From the NCBI GenBank assembly GCA_965209105.1, contig CBDBQB010000039.1, forward strand, positions 186,001 through 250,000: a DNA stretch of 64,000 bases. Reading direction: 5' to 3'. The notes under the pieces are model-generated. The model ran no database searches. It was not told where the DNA came from and was given only the letters and a program-made list of their open reading frames with translations. A program made the position numbers and the translations under genes. Below, one piece after another: positions 62,935 to 64,000 of this stretch. Every line of letters begins with the position of its first letter. Position 1 is the first letter of the stretch. The DNA is from JAAELZ01 sp965209105. GTDB lineage: Bacteria > Pseudomonadota > Gammaproteobacteria > Arenicellales > Poriferihabitantaceae.

Positions 62935-63723
62935 ATGGCAGATCCAAACGACAAATCAAGCGTAGACGAAGTCAAAGAAATGGATGCGAATAAGGCGACA
63001 GCCGACGAGGCGAGCGTGTCAGAAACCACGGAATCGCCTGAAGTAGAATCAGTCGCGGATGTGGAGGTGCCTGCGATAGATGAAACAGAGGCAGTTGCCG
63101 ATGCCGCCGATGCCGCCGATGCCGCCGATGCCGCCGATGCCGAGCCTGCCCCTGCGCCTGCGCCTGCGCCTCAAGCGCCAGCGGTTGATGATTCAAAGCA
63201 GTGGTATGTGGTTCAGACTTATTCAACCTTTGAAAAACGCGTCCAGCAGTCCATTAAAGAGAAGGCTGAACGAGAAGGCTTGGCCGACTTGATTGGCGAA
63301 GTTCTGATTCCAGTTGAAGAAGTCGTTGAAATGCGCGCGGGGCAAAAAAAAACCAGCGAGAGAAAATTTTTCCCGGGCTATGTATTGGTCAATATGGAAG
63401 TCAACGATGAGACTTGGCACATGATTAATTCACTGCCGAAGGTTTCAGGCTTCATTGGCGGAAAGCGCGGTGATCCAGTGCCGTTAACGCCTAAAGAGGC
63501 GGAATCTATTTTACAACGCATGACAGATAGCCTTGATGCGCCGAAGCCGAAGTTTACTTTTGCGCCGGGCGAAGTGGTGCGTGTTATCGATGGCCCATTT
63601 GCGGACTTTACGGGCATGGTTGAAGATGTGAATTTTGAGAAATCGCGACTACACGTGTCGGTTTCAATATTTGGACGGTCTACACCCGTTGAGTTGGGTT
63701 TTGATCAAGTCGAAAAGGGTTAA
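62935..63723 (+). CDS. nusG: Transcription antitermination factor NusG with N-terminal extension
   Basis: A 262-aa protein; NusG is normally about 180. The conserved core starts at about residue 85 (KQWYVVQTYSTFEKRVQQSI), with the NGN domain (FFPGYVLVNMEV, GFIGGKRGDP) and C-terminal KOW domain (FAPGEVVRVIDGPFADFTGMV). The first 84 residues are an acidic, Ala/Glu/Ser-rich low-complexity tail with a tandem AAD repeat (about 55-68) and a PAPAPAPAP stretch (about 70-80), encoded by near-exact GCCGATGCC repeats. ATG 62935 has GAGG; no other good start occurs before the core. NusG binds RNA polymerase and S10 or Rho. Confidence 0.95.
   Translation: MADPNDKSSVDEVKEMDANKATADEASVSETTESPEVESVADVEVPAIDETEAVADAADAADAADAADAEPAPAPAPAPQAPAVDDSKQWYVVQTYSTFEKRVQQSIKEKAEREGLADLIGEVLIPVEEVVEMRAGQKKTSERKFFPGYVLVNMEVNDETWHMINSLPKVSGFIGGKRGDPVPLTPKEAESILQRMTDSLDAPKPKFTFAPGEVVRVIDGPFADFTGMVEDVNFEKSRLHVSVSIFGRSTPVELGFDQVEKG
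63095..63172 (+). repeat. Short tandem repeats in the nusG coding region
   Basis: GCCGATGCC repeats five times without interruption (about 63096-63140), followed by a CCTGCG-type hexamer repeat. In frame, so copy number changes would alter the Ala/Asp/Pro tail without frameshift. Confidence 0.8.
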
Positions 63724-63788
63724 TCCTCCTTTTCATTATTTAATTCGGGGAGCTGCGAAGCAGCGATTGCACCCACTGAGGATAGAAC

Positions 63789-64000
63789 ATGGCTAAGAAA
63801 ATAGATGCCTATATAAAATTGCAGGTACCTGCGGGCGATGCAAAGCCCGCGCCACCCGTTGGCCCGGCATTGGGTCAGCATGGCTTGAATATCATGGATT
63901 TCTGCAAGGCGTTTAACGCAGAGACGCAAGATATGGAAAAAGGCATGCCGGTTCCCGTCGTTATTACGGTGTATTCCGACAAAAGCTTTACCTATGTTAA
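63789..64000 (+). CDS. rplK: 50S ribosomal protein L11, partial
   Basis: The N-terminal 70 residues are in the window (KKIDAYIKLQVPAGDAKPAP, PVGPALGQHGLNIMDFCKAF), the rest is beyond the edge. Starts 66 bases after nusG in the standard nusG-rplK order. L11 forms the GTPase-associated centre with 23S rRNA. Confidence 0.96.
   Translation, partial: MAKKIDAYIKLQVPAGDAKPAPPVGPALGQHGLNIMDFCKAFNAETQDMEKGMPVPVVITVYSDKSFTYV

Noticed and set aside
63080..63292. ORF with repeated MPP units in another frame of nusG
   Set aside because: A shadow of the GCCGATGCC repeats in nusG.

Overview
The window looks like a chromosomal segment of a free-living gammaproteobacterium, probably a sulfur oxidiser. The evidence is gene order and content. 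The right edge has the order tRNA-Thr / tRNA-Tyr / tRNA-Gly / tRNA-Thr / tuf / tRNA-Trp / secE / nusG / rplK, and the middle has rsmG-parA-parB-atpIBEFHAGDC; both orders are typical of Gammaproteobacteria. Sulfur genes are scattered through it: soxB, a SoxW-like double thioredoxin, a TauE/SafE exporter next to a D-cysteine desulfhydrase. There are also two cytochrome c'-type proteins and a split class II (B12-dependent) ribonucleotide reductase.

Layout. 1-3.1 kb: ribonucleotide reductase nrdJa-nrdJb. 3.1-3.9 kb: a 303-bp tandem repeat. 4.0-7.8 kb: secreted M35 metalloprotease, TPR/beta-barrel protein and secreted coiled-coil protein. 8.0-15.7 kb: membrane proteins, a glutamine amidotransferase-like protein, cytochrome c', HupE-like protein, soxB, an HCCA-isomerase-like protein and a small heat-shock protein. 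16.0-23.6 kb: a defence island with a ParD-like/RelE toxin-antitoxin pair, a 20-repeat CRISPR array interrupted by an insertion sequence, cas2-cas1-cas9 on the minus strand, and a plus-strand tracrRNA gene immediately upstream of cas9. 23.7-37.9 kb: accessory and housekeeping genes (MalM-like lipoprotein, BI-1/YccA, two LysR regulators, SRAP, cytochrome b561/c', rppH, cca, nadA, plsY) and a 160-bp MITE-like element. 37.9-48.5 kb: folB-folK, rsmG, parA-parB and the ATP synthase operon, in which atpD carries two single-base insertions as presented. 48.5-50.5 kb: two low-GC cargo genes between two diverged copies of atpC. 50.6-60.0 kb: D-cysteine desulfhydrase/TauE, mazEF, ilvD, ispG, birA-coaX-SPOR. 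60.2-64.0 kb: tRNAs, tuf, secE, nusG with an unusual N-terminal extension, and the start of rplK.

The most interesting system is the type II-C CRISPR-Cas9 locus. All parts can be read directly: an intact 1038-residue Cas9 with RuvC and HNH catalytic residues, Cas1, Cas2, 36-nt repeats with about 30-nt spacers, and a tracrRNA whose anti-repeat matches 22 consecutive repeat bases and also pairs with the spacer-proximal end of the repeat. The pairing fixes the crRNA sense as plus, opposite to the cas genes. The degenerate terminal repeat, by contrast, lies at the plus-strand 5' end. Together these fit a II-C architecture in which each repeat carries its own promoter. The insertion sequence sits inside one spacer with a 5-bp target duplication; removing it and one duplication copy restores a spacer of exactly 30 nt.

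Limits: no homology search, folding program or statistics were run. Family names rest on recognised motifs and gene order. Frameshift calls (atpD, the atpC copy, the double thioredoxin, the transposase) could partly be sequencing or assembly errors.
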